Positions 45,768 to 58,097 of a DNA stretch of 64,000 nucleotides are shown here, piece by piece (position 1 is the first letter of the stretch; the number at the start of each line of letters is the position of its first letter). Source of the stretch: Dactylonectria macrodidyma (Eukaryota; Ascomycota; Sordariomycetes; Hypocreales; Nectriaceae); contig JAGMUV010000004.1 of the NCBI GenBank assembly GCA_020744425.1, positions 620,001 through 684,000 on the forward strand. The letters run 5' to 3'. The translations under genes and the position numbers were made by a program. The notes beneath the pieces are model-generated. The model ran no database searches. It saw only the letters and a list, made by a program, of their open reading frames with translations, and had not been told where the DNA came from.

Positions 45768-46414
45768 TCAGCTTCCCTGCGCCGTCTTCTCCGCCGCAAT
45801 CTTGGCCTCCATCTTCCTCCTCGCTGCCAGAATCATCTCGTCCCTCCTCCTCTGGAGCGAAGCGTGCCTCTCCTCTCGATTGGAGCTCCATGCCTTGCCC
45901 TTCTTATCGTCCTCCGTCATTGATTCAGTGCCAACCTTCCCGCTCAAATTGTACCGCGTGATCAGGTCCGGTTGCGCCGGCTTGTCCGGTTGTCGTGGCA
46001 ATGCCGCAGTCGCCGCGTTGGCGCTGCCACCGGGGGGCGGGGGAGGCTGAAAGGTGATCGGAGGCTGTACGGGCGTCACCGTCAGCAAGTTTCCATAGTA
46101 AATATCGTCCTCGGTGTAGTTAGACGCGAGGAACAGCAGCATACCGTGTCCAGTCGACCGGCGAGAATTCGTTCGGTAGTGTTCTGGATATTTCCCCCGT
46201 TCCTTTGCAAGTCCCAGAGGATGCTTCGCCTCTCCGCCTGCGGAAACATCTGCTGTATCCTACCGACTGCGATTTCTCTTGACCTGAGGAAGGCCTCCGG
46301 TGATCGGGAGGGTTGCTGGGGCGAAGGCCCTCCAAAGAAGAGGTATCGTATTATCAGCCCGAAGATGACCAGTATGGCCACGAAGTACGGCAGTGAGATC
46401 TGTTCGTTCGACAT
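45768..46414 (-). CDS. CUE1: Cue1-type ER membrane protein (CUE domain)
   Basis: Two exons (46414-46145 and 46064-45768) give 188 residues. A single N-terminal membrane helix (residues 8-27, YFVAILVIFGLIIRYLFF) is followed by a CUE domain at about 45-88: AVGRIQQMFPQAERRSILWDLQRNGGN with the Met-Phe-Pro and Leu-rich motifs. The C-terminus has PDLITRYNL, then WSSNREERHASLQRRRDEMILAARRKME, which matches the region that recruits and activates the E2 Ubc7 in ER-associated degradation. The upstream in-frame extension to 46549 has no such features and is not used. The intron is 80 nt with a GTATGC donor and joins GRLDT to PPITFQP. Confidence 0.9.
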
Positions 46415-47145
46415 GGTCGCGAAGGAGTCCGTCTTCTGATACGACAATGGGAACAGGGCTTCGTTGATCAAGGCAGGGGGTCCAGTCGACTGCGATGGAG
46501 TTGAGATGTCGATACCTATATTCAAAAGGCTGTCACGAGGTGTTTCCACAAGCCAGAGCGTTGCTGTCGTGGGTCGATGCCCATCTATTCTTAATCCAAC
46601 AAGACCAGGTTCCGGGCGTCAGGGCCCCAGCCTCGCCTCTCGGCACCTCAAGTGCATCATGGAAGAACCTCGGCTAATATCACATTACGTATCATCGACG
46701 TATCAGTCCCATATGCAAATGATAAGCTCACACGACATCGCACGCGACATCCTCAACAAGCTGCCAATGAGTGCAAGCTGCAAGAAATTTGCAAGCCTCG
46801 TAGAACATCATCGTCCTAATTCGATACCTGTCCCTGGGTTCGAATTGCAAGTCAACAGGAACAACATGAAAACACATTCACGTGCGTGTGCTCAAAAATG
46901 CGACTGGGAAGCATCCTGTATTGACCCGGTGCAGCCCTCAAACCCAGGAGACAACCCGTCTACCTCGATGACCAGATCGTACCGTTCCAGACCCCAGAGT
47001 CAACAGACCCGATCCATTACCGTAAGGAACAGTTGCCCTGCCTGACGGCGAAACGCCCGATGACACACTTTGCCCAGTTTCGACCAACCAATGCCAAGCA
47101 CCAAATCACTCAACCGTTAAGCATTCCTAACGGCCTCTTCCCACA
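46415..47145. other. Intergenic: CUE1 promoter and NOT2 3' side
   Basis: No supported gene. It includes the short CUE1 leader and the NOT2 3' UTR. Confidence 0.4.
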
Positions 47146-49172
47146 TTACGGCACAATGGGTGCTTGGTTGAGGGTTGTATCAAGATCACCATAATGCAGA
47201 GTGAACTCCCTCTATGGAAGGTGTGTTAGAATCCGAACATGAAGTATATCATAGATAACGGGGGCAACCTACTCGTTCCTTCCGCCAATTCGTGGTGTCC
47301 CACACAATGTAATACCCTCGCTCGTGGTTTGGGCTCAGTATTTGAGGGGTCATGTGCTCGTCCTTGGTGAGCCACACTTGTAGCTTCTTGTGCCACCGCC
47401 AGTTGCGAGAATGGCTTTACCAGGTTAGCATCTCGCCCACCCGTTGACGTCGGTCACCACTTACAGTTCCACCGCAGCCATTTGCTGCTTGACATCTGCC
47501 GGGCAGCTGTAGAAGATCCAAAAAAGGGTTTCCTCGTTGAAGCTCTGGATCTTGCTCTCAATGGGTTGCACATTTGTCACGCTGTAACAATCAGGCAACC
47601 GGAACTTGCCAGTGTTCGCCGTTGGCCGGGGAGGGGCATCGTCGAAGAGGGAGTAGATTTGGGTTGAGAAGTGCCTAACGCTGTTAGGACGGAATCCAAT
47701 ACAAGCAAGATTAGAGGACTCACTCCTGGGATGTCATGTCAAGCCCAAGCGAAGTAGGATCCATGCCCACAACCATTGCATGGTAGTCAGGGTAGTTGTT
47801 CATCAGCGTTCGCAGTCCCTTGATTCCCCACTTATCCACTGCAGGCATGCCCTCAAGAGGATCAATCACTTCATGGGCTTGGTTGTCGTTCTCGTCATTC
47901 ACCTTCTGTGCAGCCGCATTGTTGATCAGCGATCCCAAAGCAGGGCGGCGCTCTGGATCTTGCGACGCTCCATCGGTTGCGAGCGCCGCTGTCGCGGAAG
48001 GTTCATCTCGAAATGAAGGTGGCGGTTGTCTCGTTTCCTCCATACTTCCGGGGGCTTTAGCTTCCTGTGTTCGAGGAAAGCCTTTGAAAGTTAGGCCATA
48101 TACATGGTAGATAGAAATTAATACTCACCAGGTGCACCGACTCCGGGGGGTGATCTGATTTCACTCGCCCGGCTATTGGCCGAGAGAGCGTTGAGAAGAC
48201 CATTCCCCCTATTATTTTGCACGGGTCCGGGAGCTCCAGTCTGGGGACCAAATCCCAAGGACGTCATCAGATTTGCGCCACGTTCGGATCCTATCTCGCC
48301 ATTGGCCGTCCTGTTGAGTGGAGGGAAGTCATCGATGCTCGTAGATTGCGGCTGGGATGATTGTCCACCCATGCTAGCCTGGCTTCCGAATCGAAAAGAT
48401 CCTTGCACGGGAGGCATGCGGGACGAGTTGGAACTGAAGAGGTCGTCTTGACCTCCTTGCTGAGAAGACAACGGAGTCGGCTGGTTGCGTTGTATGGGTC
48501 CACCAAGGTTTCTGGATCCAGTGCCTGACCACATCGAAGCTTGATTAGCATTCGAGAGTTGGGAGTTGTTCGATAATGACGGGAATTCCCTGTATAGATG
48601 AGGTCAGCATGCACACCACGAAAGAAAGCCACGGTGGGTACGAGGAGTGATGGCCTGGTAGCAACGAAGCAAACGCCAAGCAGTACCCCTTCACAATAGC
48701 TGAATAGGCTAAGTCTGATGATATTGTGGGTGTTGGCCGAACGTCGACCGTCACATAGCGCTTTATGGCTAGTTTAGGCTTCTGGGTGTTGGCCATGGCG
48801 ATGCTTGTAGTGGATGCGAAGGGAAAACAAAGAAGAAGCAGCTTAAGCAAAGGGAGAGGACATACGAGAGGTCGAGTGGTGTTGCTGGTTGCGAGCCGCT
48901 CAAGCTTTGAGCGAAGCTGACATTTCCACCGAGTTGACGATTGGGATTTTGAAGGCCAGCAGCTCCCATGGGCACGCCTCCACCAAACGCCCAGCCGGAG
49001 CTATTGTTCGCTGTATTCATGGCGTAACAGTCAGTCCCCACAATAGAACGCATGTGGCTGCGCAGCCAACTCGCGGGCACCAGGCCATACCTAGCTTCCC
49101 ATTCGGTAAGCGATTCGACGCTGCTCGTGCTGGTTGTTGGGGCTGTTGTTGACCTCCAAAGCCACCAGGCAT
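47146..49172 (-). CDS. NOT2: CCR4-NOT complex subunit Not2
   Basis: Seven exons (49172-49091, 49010-48866, 48589-48129, 48081-47724, 47674-47465, 47414-47273, 47211-47146) join to 487 residues. Not2 is a core subunit of the CCR4-NOT deadenylase complex and acts in transcription and mRNA decay. The N-terminal third is Gly/Ser/Asn/Gln-rich with the LDLSEFPSLSN motif. The C-terminal NOT2/3/5 domain is clear: EGMPAVDKWGIKGLRTLM, GMDPTSLGLDM, PPRPTANTGKFRLPDCY, SFNEETLFWIFYSCPADVKQ, NWRWHKKLQVWLTKD and RGYYIVWDTTNWRKERREFTLHYGDLD. The start MPGGFGGQQ gives the usual short lead. Every intron has a consensus-like donor and CTAAC-type branch; the phases agree throughout, which supports all seven exons. 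Confidence 0.93.
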
Positions 49173-49944
49173 TCCGCGTAATGTTTGTGGCACTGCCCCT
49201 ACAGTCCGAGACCTTGGTCAGCCATTGCTCGAATAATCGCTGCACAGCACGCTATCCCAGGCTTGGGCAGCACATAATTGCTCCATCCCCTTGCCTCTTT
49301 CACGTCTCGCATCGGTTCGAAGCTGCTCCTCGGATCATGCCCAGACTAGTGACATCAGGCAAGGGAGGGGCATGTCACGAAGAAGCGCCCTCGGGGCCAC
49401 GGAAGCAGCAGGTGCTGGCGCACACAGCGCGGCCTGCGACATAGGTCGCTCTCTTCATCTCGACGGCGAAACATGCTCGTGGGATCGCAGATTGGGCAAA
49501 CAGCGGGGTCTCTGGCGAGGAGGGACGAGGTGGTCGGGAGCGGTCCTACCTGGCCGGTTCATGATTGCAAAGGGATCGCGCGAGCGAATGACGACGACTG
49601 GGTGGTGTTCGTAGGTTCTCGGTTCGTAGTCCGGGATTGCTTGTTGTCAAAGTTCGGTCGTTAGGCAGCGTCGATGTCTGTCGAGATGTTGTTTGCACTT
49701 TTGCTGCGCTGTTCGGAGAAGGCTGCTTCAGGCTCCATGAACCTAGAGCCACGGCCGGATTCAAGTGGGTCCGCACCGACAGCGACTCACTCGCCAATCA
49801 GGTTTAAGCGCGGGCCAAGGCTGACGTTAATACTTGCTTATGGTAGCCAGCTGAACAACCTTGTTGGTACGATCCCCGAATTCTGTCACGCTGCAAGTCG
49901 ATAGACAGCCAGTCGGATGGAATTCTATGCACCCGTCTACCGGC
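49173..49944. other. Intergenic between NOT2 and the CobW GTPase gene
   Basis: Holds the NOT2 promoter/leader and the 3' UTR of the GTPase gene. Open frames are arginine/serine-rich and not protein-like. Confidence 0.4.
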
Positions 49945-51354
49945 CTAATTCAGGGCTTGCTGAAAGCTCTTCCCAAAGTCTACGTCCGCCACGTTCTTCC
50001 CAATCAGGACGATCTTGCCCTCCGCTAGTGTCTCCTCATCCGTGTCTATAGAGGCATCGTTTATCTCAAAGACCTCCCTGACCCCCTGGAGTATCTTGAC
50101 TTCTCCGTTGTCGAATACAAAACGGCCTTTGCAACGGTGTATCTCGAAATTGTACGCCTCTTCCGCTACGGGAAGTTTGCTATCCCACAACACAGCCCTT
50201 AGCCAGCGGTCGACGTCGTCCAATTGGCCTGGCCGTAGGCGACCTACAGGAATTGACACTGTTGATATTGTCTAAGAATAAGTAGTCAGCCACGTTGCTC
50301 ATCTCCGAACCCGACGGTTTTCAGCCACTTACAGGGTCAAGATGGCTATGTCCCTTGGCGCTGGCTTCGGGTTCATTAAACTGGTCATACGCATGCAGGT
50401 CAAGCAGAAAGCCCTCCAGCTGAGGCACCACACCCCGCTCCGTGACGTGGATCCTTGCCAACCCGTTGATGGATTCAATTCTAGCCCGTACTGAGCTGAG
50501 CTCGCTCTCGCTGACCATATCTGACTTGTTGATGACGATTACATCGGCGTGAGAGATCTGTACGTGGGCAGTGGTCATAAGAGTACCATGGTCGTCGTGG
50601 CCATCATGGTCATCCTGGCCGTCAATTTTACCGCTTGGATCATCGAGGCTGCGCAGAATATTTTTGGCATCGACCAAGGTGACAACACCGTCCAGATATA
50701 TCGTGCTGCCGAGGCCGTCATCTACCCAGAAGAGGGGTGCCAGGTTGCCAGGATCAGCGAGACCTGTAGTCTCGAGCAGGATGTAATCGAATGCGCCCTT
50801 CTTGTTCATCAACGATTCAATAGCGTTCACGCCGGTATCCCTAAGGCTGTTAGCCGTGTTCAAAGTAGGGGCACAGTAGGTCCTACTTGACCGAGCAGCA
50901 CATGCAGCCATTTCCGACATCAAGCCATTCCTCGACCTGCTCGCCTCCCTTGTTTACCGTGAGAGACTTCTCGATGTCGACAGCTATCATCTCCACTTAG
51001 AAAATTAACCCTCCAAGAGCCGTACTAAGACCTACAGTCTCCAAATTCTGTGCCGCGAGTTAATGAGGAAATCCCAGCTTGGCGGGGTTAACACAAACCA
51101 TTCATAATTACAGCAATCTTCTTGCCATGTTGAGCCGTGAGGATGTAATTCAATAATGTCGTTTTACCCGCTCCCAGGTATCCTACAGAACGTCAGAAAA
51201 TCAGCTATAAATCAGACCCAAAGGGGGCGGGGGGGGGGATGTGCTTGTTACCCGTCACAATGGTAATCGGAACCTTGACTCTGAGCTCCTCCGGGACATC
51301 GTTGTTGGCAGTAGTGTCGACTAGGTCTGGCGGGGCATCATCGTCAAAATCCAT
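49945..51354 (-). CDS. COG0523 (CobW/P47K-type) GTPase, probable metal chaperone
   Basis: Six exons (51354-51252, 51182-51099, 51047-51036, 50983-50887, 50840-50333, 50271-49945) give 376 residues. The Walker A motif GYLGAGKT is at residues 35-42, the metal-binding CxCC motif GCMCC at 92-96, ETTGLADP is the switch/Walker B region, and NKSD gives guanine specificity. The C-terminal CobW domain follows. Between the halves lies a His/Asp-rich loop ([11 protein letters not shown]), as in zinc-responsive members. The likely eukaryotic role is zinc transfer to methionine aminopeptidase (ZNG1), and the N-terminal PPDLVD resembles the docking motif of that protein but lacks its cysteine. Exon 3 is only 12 nt and codes EFGD, a strictly conserved segment in this family. 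Divergent from MOB3. Confidence 0.9.
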
Positions 51355-51735
51355 GATGAAGGATGTTGCTATGGGGAACTTTGCAATGCAGTTGCAGATT
51401 TCGCCTCTCTAGCACCTAGACATAGAAACAGGTTGATCTAGATATCCACAAGTACTCGCTGTAAAGGTTGCTGTTGCTGGTCAACCTCACCAGCTCCAAC
51501 TGTGTTTTGCAGCATCCCGCAGCCATGACGCAAGGAGACGTCCCGCACAGTCCCCGTTAACTGCATGTCGGTCATGCATATGCACCTACCGAGCTTAGTG
51601 GAAAATGCAACTAACGCCGCCAAGCGTCTCAACTCTTAGCCTTGTCGTCCTCTTAAGCGCCCATCAGCTCTACCCGACCTCGTCGCGAAAGCGATACCCG
51701 AATTCCCACGCGTTGCGGCCTCGTCTCAACCCACG
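51355..51735. other. Compact divergent promoter, CobW GTPase / MOB3
   Basis: Only about 380 bases separate the two start codons. No other gene fits here; two promoters must share this stretch. Confidence 0.5.
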
Positions 51736-53299
51736 ATGTCGTTAGCACCAAGCTCCCCTCGATTACCCAGCCCGCCGCCGGCGGCTGAGATCCAGATTGC
51801 GCCCAACTCACCCTCTGGCGGCCCGGCAGCGACCCCCCAGACATCGCATTCTGAGCAGACGCTGCTTGACGCGAGCTCTAGACGGCGCATACACCCAGGG
51901 ACGAAAGCCATCGACATGGCAGCTGGCCCTCCCTTGATACCCCTTCACGAGGTTCGTTCGGATATAAAATCACCGGAGGCTGCCCTCAGAAACTAACCTC
52001 TACCAGCTGGATTCAGCCTTTCAACTCCAAGAACACCTTGCCGCCCTCCACTGCTACCATACTGCCTCAAACACCCAACCTCTCACTCGCGCAACTGCCC
52101 TCCAGCTTGCACAACCCCCGAACGGTATCGACCGCACCATCTGGCTATACGAGCTCTGCCGCTTCCTCATCTCGCAGTGCAACTCCCTCATCGTCGGCTT
52201 CCTCTTCGACATGCCCCCATGCAGCGCCAGCACGTGTCCCGAGATGCGCGCCTCCGAGTGGCAGTTCCTCTGCGCCGTCCATGAGCAGCCCAAGAGCTGC
52301 TGCGCCATTGACTACTGCTGCCATACCCTCGATTGGGCCGCCAACGTCGTCACTGATCAGAAGATATTCCCGAGCCGCTTCGTCGTCCTCAGTGACAATC
52401 ACAGCAAGAACGTTGGGGTCAAGAATTTAGTCAACGTGTTTCGCCGACTGCATCGCATATTCGCGCATGCGTGGTTCCAGCACCGCGGGGTCTTTTGGTC
52501 TGTCGAGGGCCAGACTGGTCTGTATGTCTTTTTCAAGACGGTCTGTGACCTATACGACTTGCTGCCTGCGGAGAACTACAAGTTGCCTCCGGAAGCCGAA
52601 GGCCTGGAAGCCCCCTCGGCAGAGCAGGATATGGAAAAGCCCACACCAACCATCCTAAAACATCAGGCACAGCAACGCGGCCCCGGTGGTGAAGATGACA
52701 GCCTCCACCCTGCTCGAACCAACACACGACGGCATATTAGAAGCAGCCCGTCGACTGGCAGTGCCGTAACAACGGTCCTGGAAGCGGAGGAGGAGGAGGC
52801 TAGCGGCGTATCACGGAGGCTAAAAGACATGCACATCTCGGCGCCATCAACTGTGGAAGAGGAGCCTGAGGTCGCGGATGTTCCCGTCATTGTTGAACAA
52901 TCTGTCATTGCGCAATCCTCGGCCGAGAACCAGGACCCACTCACCCCAGATAGTGAGGAGGATGAAACGGAGGAAGACTCCGACGCAGACCAGACCGTTA
53001 TCGACGCGGACCCCGAGGAGGAGGCTGAACCTGCAGATGACAAGGATGGAGTGGCCGATGAGCCCGCACCACCCAAAGAGGCTGATGTCTTCGACGATGC
53101 CGAAAAGGGTGACAAGCCTAGTGATGGCCCAGCAACTAAAGAAAATCCCGAAGATTCTTCTGCGGCACCAGCACCGGAGGAGCTTGAAGAGCCTGCCGAG
53201 GCGGATCCTCAGCAACCGACGACAGAAGTCGGCAAAAAGCCCGACGAAGACACGACTGCTGCTCCGTCGAGAGCGGAGCGTGTTGAGGATGAGAAATAG
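51736..53299 (+). CDS. MOB3: MOB3/phocein-type protein (STRIPAK subunit)
   Basis: Two exons (51736-51951 and 52007-53299) give 502 residues. The Mob/phocein domain covers about 75-275: CPEMRASEWQFLCAVHEQPKSCCAIDYCCHTLDWA with zinc-ligand cysteines, FPSRFVVLS, and RRLHRIFAHAWFQHRGVFW with the ligand histidines. This is the phocein version rather than Mob1/Mob2. In Sordaria the homologue is a STRIPAK subunit needed for hyphal fusion and fruiting-body development. The N-terminal 70 residues are Pro/Ser-rich. The last 230 residues are a long acidic Glu/Asp/Ser/Pro tail, likely disordered. A single 55-nt intron splits the N-terminal segment (HE-LDSAFQ) in phase 0. Confidence 0.9.
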
Positions 53300-54187
53300 A
53301 CTACCAGGTGGACCTGCCGCCTATCTACTTTGTTCATTTTAGGTGTGCCCATGTCAGTGGCTCGAGTCTAGTTCAGTCAGGCACTGGCTGGTGGCATTCA
53401 CTGTAGTTGATGCCGTGAATAATAAGATCCTCTTCGAGGAGACATGAAGATGCAGGAAAGTCTTTTTCTAGTAAGCACGGTAGATGAATGATTAATGCAT
53501 TCTGTCATAACTTTTTAACGCCAAAAATGCGCCTCTTTCCCATTTGTTCTAATGCAATTGCGTCTCTCAGCCAGTCTAACTAGATGCTGGGAAACCGGGG
53601 TATCTATGACAAGCGAGGTGAATCGTTCAGCCTCGTTGTTTAACTCTTCCAATGCTTGTTTTCCTTTCATGCTATAACCTCCCTACAAAAAATGCCACCG
53701 CATATGGTTTGCGTACAAAGAACTGAAAATATGGTAGTGGTCGAGCGGTCATCTGGCAAGCTGACGTTCAGGATCGCAAGCGAGGGTTCTACCTCAACAA
53801 CCCAATGTGTCGTCTTTGGCCTTTTCCGGTCATTCAGGATAGTCTTGGGCACAGCTTGATTGTCTTAGAAAAATAGCTGTAGGCTAGGCTGTGCCGGGGA
53901 AAACCCCAAGTCGTTCTCTCAATGATTTGACCAGCAACTTCCGACCATTGCGACTCGGTTTCAAGACCTCTCCTTCCATCTGCAATCGTGAGACTTCACT
54001 CTCCCCGCTAAGCTTGTACTTTAGGCCGAGTTTGTTTCATAAAGCAAATGGTATAGCCGTTTTCACCGTTTGGGAACGCCGTTCGTAAAGGTAAGGGCTT
54101 CGTGCCGTCCCCTAGGCTAGTCGCGGACAAGTTACGTTTGGTTTTCTGCACAGAGCAGCGAGAGCATTTAACTTTCACTCGCTGGTG
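53300..54187. other. Intergenic, convergent 3' ends of MOB3 and the Zn2Cys6 gene
   Basis: About 890 bases, AT-richer than surrounding genes, with no protein-like frame. Confidence 0.45.
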
Positions 54188-56535
54188 CTAAGTTGCCGGG
54201 CCTTCTCCTAGAGTGGATGTTCCACTAATTTGCTCGTTCATCGATAGTTTTGCAAAGATATGCCTGACCTCACGGAGGTTTTCCTGCTGGGCCGTCACGG
54301 CTGCGGCATTTCGTTCGTCGGCAAAGCTTCGAATACTCTGCAATACTGGACTGAATTGTTCACCATTCGGGAGCCACCACTGAGCACATGACGGGTCTCG
54401 AAACATCTCGGCCATCTTGGTTCGAAGGCTGATTGGGTGGATATATCTAGTCGCATGGTCAGTCCCCCGTTCTCAGCTTGCTAACGGCAAAACTATCGTT
54501 GGTCTAGAAATGTGAAGCTTACCCCATCGTTTCGAGCAACGCAAATTTCCGACGGAACCACATGTGATGCTGTGCGTCCTGCGGCAAGAAGAGGGCTGCT
54601 ATGGCGATGCTAGCTTGTGTGAGGATCAACACGCCTTTAGGAGTAAACGGCCAGTATTCCAGGGACTCAAAGTGTTGGCATGCCATGTATGCGTGCTGGC
54701 CCAGCTCTCTAAACAATAATTCCGGTGGCATTGTTGATGACTGGCACTTGTGCATGATCATGATGGAATTCCATTCAGCGCAAAGAATCGTCGTGGTGAA
54801 GAGTGGGTGTTCGTAAAGTATTCCGGGCGTATATGGATCAACAATATCGTCGGGATCCGGAGGTCGTGGAGTCGAAAAATCAGTAACGAGGTATCTGGCG
54901 TCTGACAGCGCAGGATCTCTCGTCTCTTTCCATTCCACAAGGAGTTTGGTTGTTTGTTCGTGTTCGATGGCGAACTGCTCGGCGGGGATTTGGCCGCGAC
55001 TACCCCTTGCGAACAGTATCGACATGTCGTATGAAATAAGACGAAGCCTTGCAGACCATTCCTCGATCCTCCAACGCAACTCTTCCGGGTATGTTGCCAT
55101 CTGGGACTTGTGGAATTCCACCATTGCAGTGAACCACTCTCGGGGCAAATCGGTCGGGAACCCTCCCATCAAGGCAATGAAGTTATCGAACCGTGCGTAC
55201 CACTGTAGACACATACGCCCCATGGGAGTTTGCACAATTGTCTGAGGTGTAAACATGTTTGTGAGGATTTCGAACGCCGCTTTCTGATGACCCATTAGGT
55301 TGACCCAATCGCCTAAGTATTCCTGCCATAAACGTTAGTCGACGGTGATGTACAAGAAACGGTATGGTCGAGACGCACCTCGATCGTAGCTAGCTGTAAT
55401 ATAGTCAATAGTGTTGCTACACTGTGTTTCTCTTTACGCTTCAGAGTGGCTAACAACAGAGTAACGCTCTTGTTGTAGTATTGCAGAAAATCCTGCAGCT
55501 TTCCATTGGGGTTTTGAAGAGTCAGATGATAGGCAGAGAACCCTACCAAAGCGTTGAGCAGTGGCTCATGTCTTAGTGCTGCACTTGGGAAGATTGTCTT
55601 GAAGAACTCATCCGAGTCGTGGGGGATGCAGTAATGGAAGTTGGTCATGTTGTCAACAAAGTGGGCCAGACACCGTTGAAAATCCGGCGGAAGATGAGAC
55701 CAATCTGGTGGTCCTAGATGAAGTGGAAATTCGACAGACGGATATGAGGTAGTTGACAAGCTGATAGGAGTTTCGTTTACGGTAGATGGAGAAGAGCTCT
55801 TCGTACTAGATTGCGATGGGGCCTCGGAGTTTTGACGTCGTGGGGGCATGTTTCCGAAACTTATTTGAGAAGACCTCGACGTAGTTTGCGCCGGGCTTTC
55901 GAGTTCGTCCTCGTCCAGTATTGTCTCAAGCTTGCTTTCTTGCTCTGTGTCTTCGTCATCATCTGCGGTTGAAGACGAGGGGCTTGCCTGCATCGCGGCT
56001 GAAGCGTCTCTCGATTTGCCACTCCCGGATGAACCCTTCGAACTGGAAGACTCAGGGTAGACACATTCGCGGTTCCCTTTCTTGCAACCTATCCTTTGTT
56101 AGCACGGCTTGCTGTTCTGACGTAGTTTAAAGACGTCTTGAAACCCACGTTCGCAAATTGGTCGCGTCTCGTCGCACTGAAACGGTTAGCCGTCTTCCCA
56201 GGCCAATTGTAGAAGCTTGATCCTACCTTAACTCTTCTGCTCCTGCACATGAAGCAACCCGAGCGCGTTCGGCGGTGCTTTACGTGGTCTATGCCTGTTC
56301 CAGTTGCAGGGCCTGATTTCCTTCGACTTTTCTGTGGCTTGGATGGGTTGAACATCATGGGTTCTGGGAAGCCAGTGAAATATCCCAGTTGCTGATATGG
56401 TCCAGGCACCGGAGCCGACGGCATGGGCATCGGTTGCCCATGCATGTGTGGTATAAACATTTCCTCGGGTGTGGTGACTGGATTCATCCCCGCTCCAGAC
56501 ATGGAGGAGAGGAAGTGGTGGTAGTAGTCGCCCAT
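54188..56535 (-). CDS. Zn(II)2Cys6 fungal transcription factor
   Basis: Five exons (56535-56227, 56176-56149, 56088-55379, 55322-54523, 54446-54188) give 701 residues. The zinc cluster is complete: cysteines at about 94, 97, 104, 111, 114 and 121 with 2-6-6-2-6 spacing, in a frame of basic residues (HRRTRSGC, RSRRVK). The N-terminus is Met/Pro-rich (PMPMPSAPVPGP). A Ser/Glu-rich linker precedes a helical regulatory region (about 215-650), the fungal_trans_2/Upc2-like type: DWSHLPPDFQRCLAHFVDNMTNFHYCIP, ALVGFSAYHLTL and later LGDWVNLMGHQKAAFEILTNMFTP. Such proteins bind CGG-containing sites and control metabolism or development; the target here is unknown. Exon 2 is only 28 nt and lies inside the zinc cluster. 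The in-frame GTG upstream is not used. Confidence 0.88.
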
Positions 56536-58097
56536 GGTGGCAGGCGAATCAAGAACCACTCGAGTAATCGGGGGCGGCCGAGGCCCTTAAGACCGTATTG
56601 AGCGATGTTGGAGGTCCAAGAGCAAGACTCGCATGCTTACCAGGGATGTAATACTGGTTGGACTGCAACCACTAGGGGTCTGCGTCGGAAACACAAAGAC
56701 CTGTGGTTGCACCAAAGTATAATGTTTCTGCTTCGACGCCAGGTCCACGGTTCCGGCCGGTGGGTTGCCAAGGGCGGCTCGGGATATATGAGCCTTAACG
56801 GGTGGCAAAAGAGGAACTGACAGCGGAAGAAGGTATACGATGAGACCAAGTCGACTGGGGTCAAGAATTTCCAGGGGCCAGCTGCCAATTTCTGCCTGCT
56901 GCTGGTAGAAGTGACTAGCCAGGACCACGGTCAAGCCCTAGTCTATATCGACAACCCCTGGTAAAAACCGGCGGAGTGGTAAGGGGGTGGAGAGAAAGGA
57001 ATGGGATAGGATGGGGGGGGGTATGCGTGAGGACGATATTCAGTGTGTGGCCCGGGTCAGAGGTTTCCAATGTCAAAATTGAAAAGGAGACTACAGGGCC
57101 GATGTCCGTCAAAGACCCTTGGGCTTGCGGATAGATCCAGGAAAGCGGGAGGACGCCCGCTGCTTAGTGAAACGTGGGTTGCAAGGGCGCTGCTTGGTTG
57201 CTGGTGGGGGGGGCTTTCAGTATGTCCGTCCAGGAGGGGCTGGCCACCACAACAAGGTCATGTATAGCGGCTGAGGAGGGGAGGCAGGGCGTCACGCCGT
57301 GACAGAAGCAGGCCTGGGGTCCTTTGTAGGGCAGAGTTTGGGTGAAATCCCGGGAAGTCAGGGGCGTTCATTCAAAATCTGAGGTGGCGAGAAAGGTAGG
57401 ATGGACCGTTTGGTCAAAGCAGTGTTGGTCCAGTTGGGTTGGGTAGGCCCCCTGGAGATGAAAGTCGGGGATGTCGTATTCTGCGAGAGAGTGCTGTGTA
57501 GCATGCAGACCTAATGGGGGGTCAATCGATGATCATGGGTCTCGGGAGCCAACTAAGAACCAGGCCTAGTATTTTGGATGGCCAGACAGGTACCACTGAC
57601 AAGAAGCTAAACAGAGCAGACCACTGGTTGGGGACGGTCCGCGCGTGGACGTAACGGTGTGGCAACAAAGACAACGAGGCGGCAAGGTCATGAGAGAGCA
57701 GGTGGTGTTGTTGATGAGTTGACAGCAGAGCCCCGTAGCTCTCTATTGCTTGTGTTGTTGCTTGTAGTAGGTGCGGATCCGGACTAGAGATTCTGCAGAG
57801 GAGTGGATAGGATGAATGGGTCTGCCGGGGGTGTGCAGGTGTGTGTGTCAGTTCGGAGGGTAGGTACTTCGTTGTTGGAAGAAGAAAGTGCGGAAGAAAC
57901 GCCGGCCGAGAGAAGAGGGAAATGGGCCTGGGTGCGTGCTACTGCATGTGTGAGTGTGTGGGAGGAGAAAGAGGAGGAGAGGGCCGCCAATGAGGAGGAC
58001 TCAGGCGCCAAAGTAAGGAGGGAGTAAAATAAGGTACTCTCTAGGGGCAGTGGCTGTGCTTCTTGTCGTTGGGGGCGGGACGTTATTGTTGATGTTA

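Noticed and set aside
46830..46860. GGGTTCGAATTG, another T-arm-like sequence
   Set aside because: No paired stem and no tRNA body around it.
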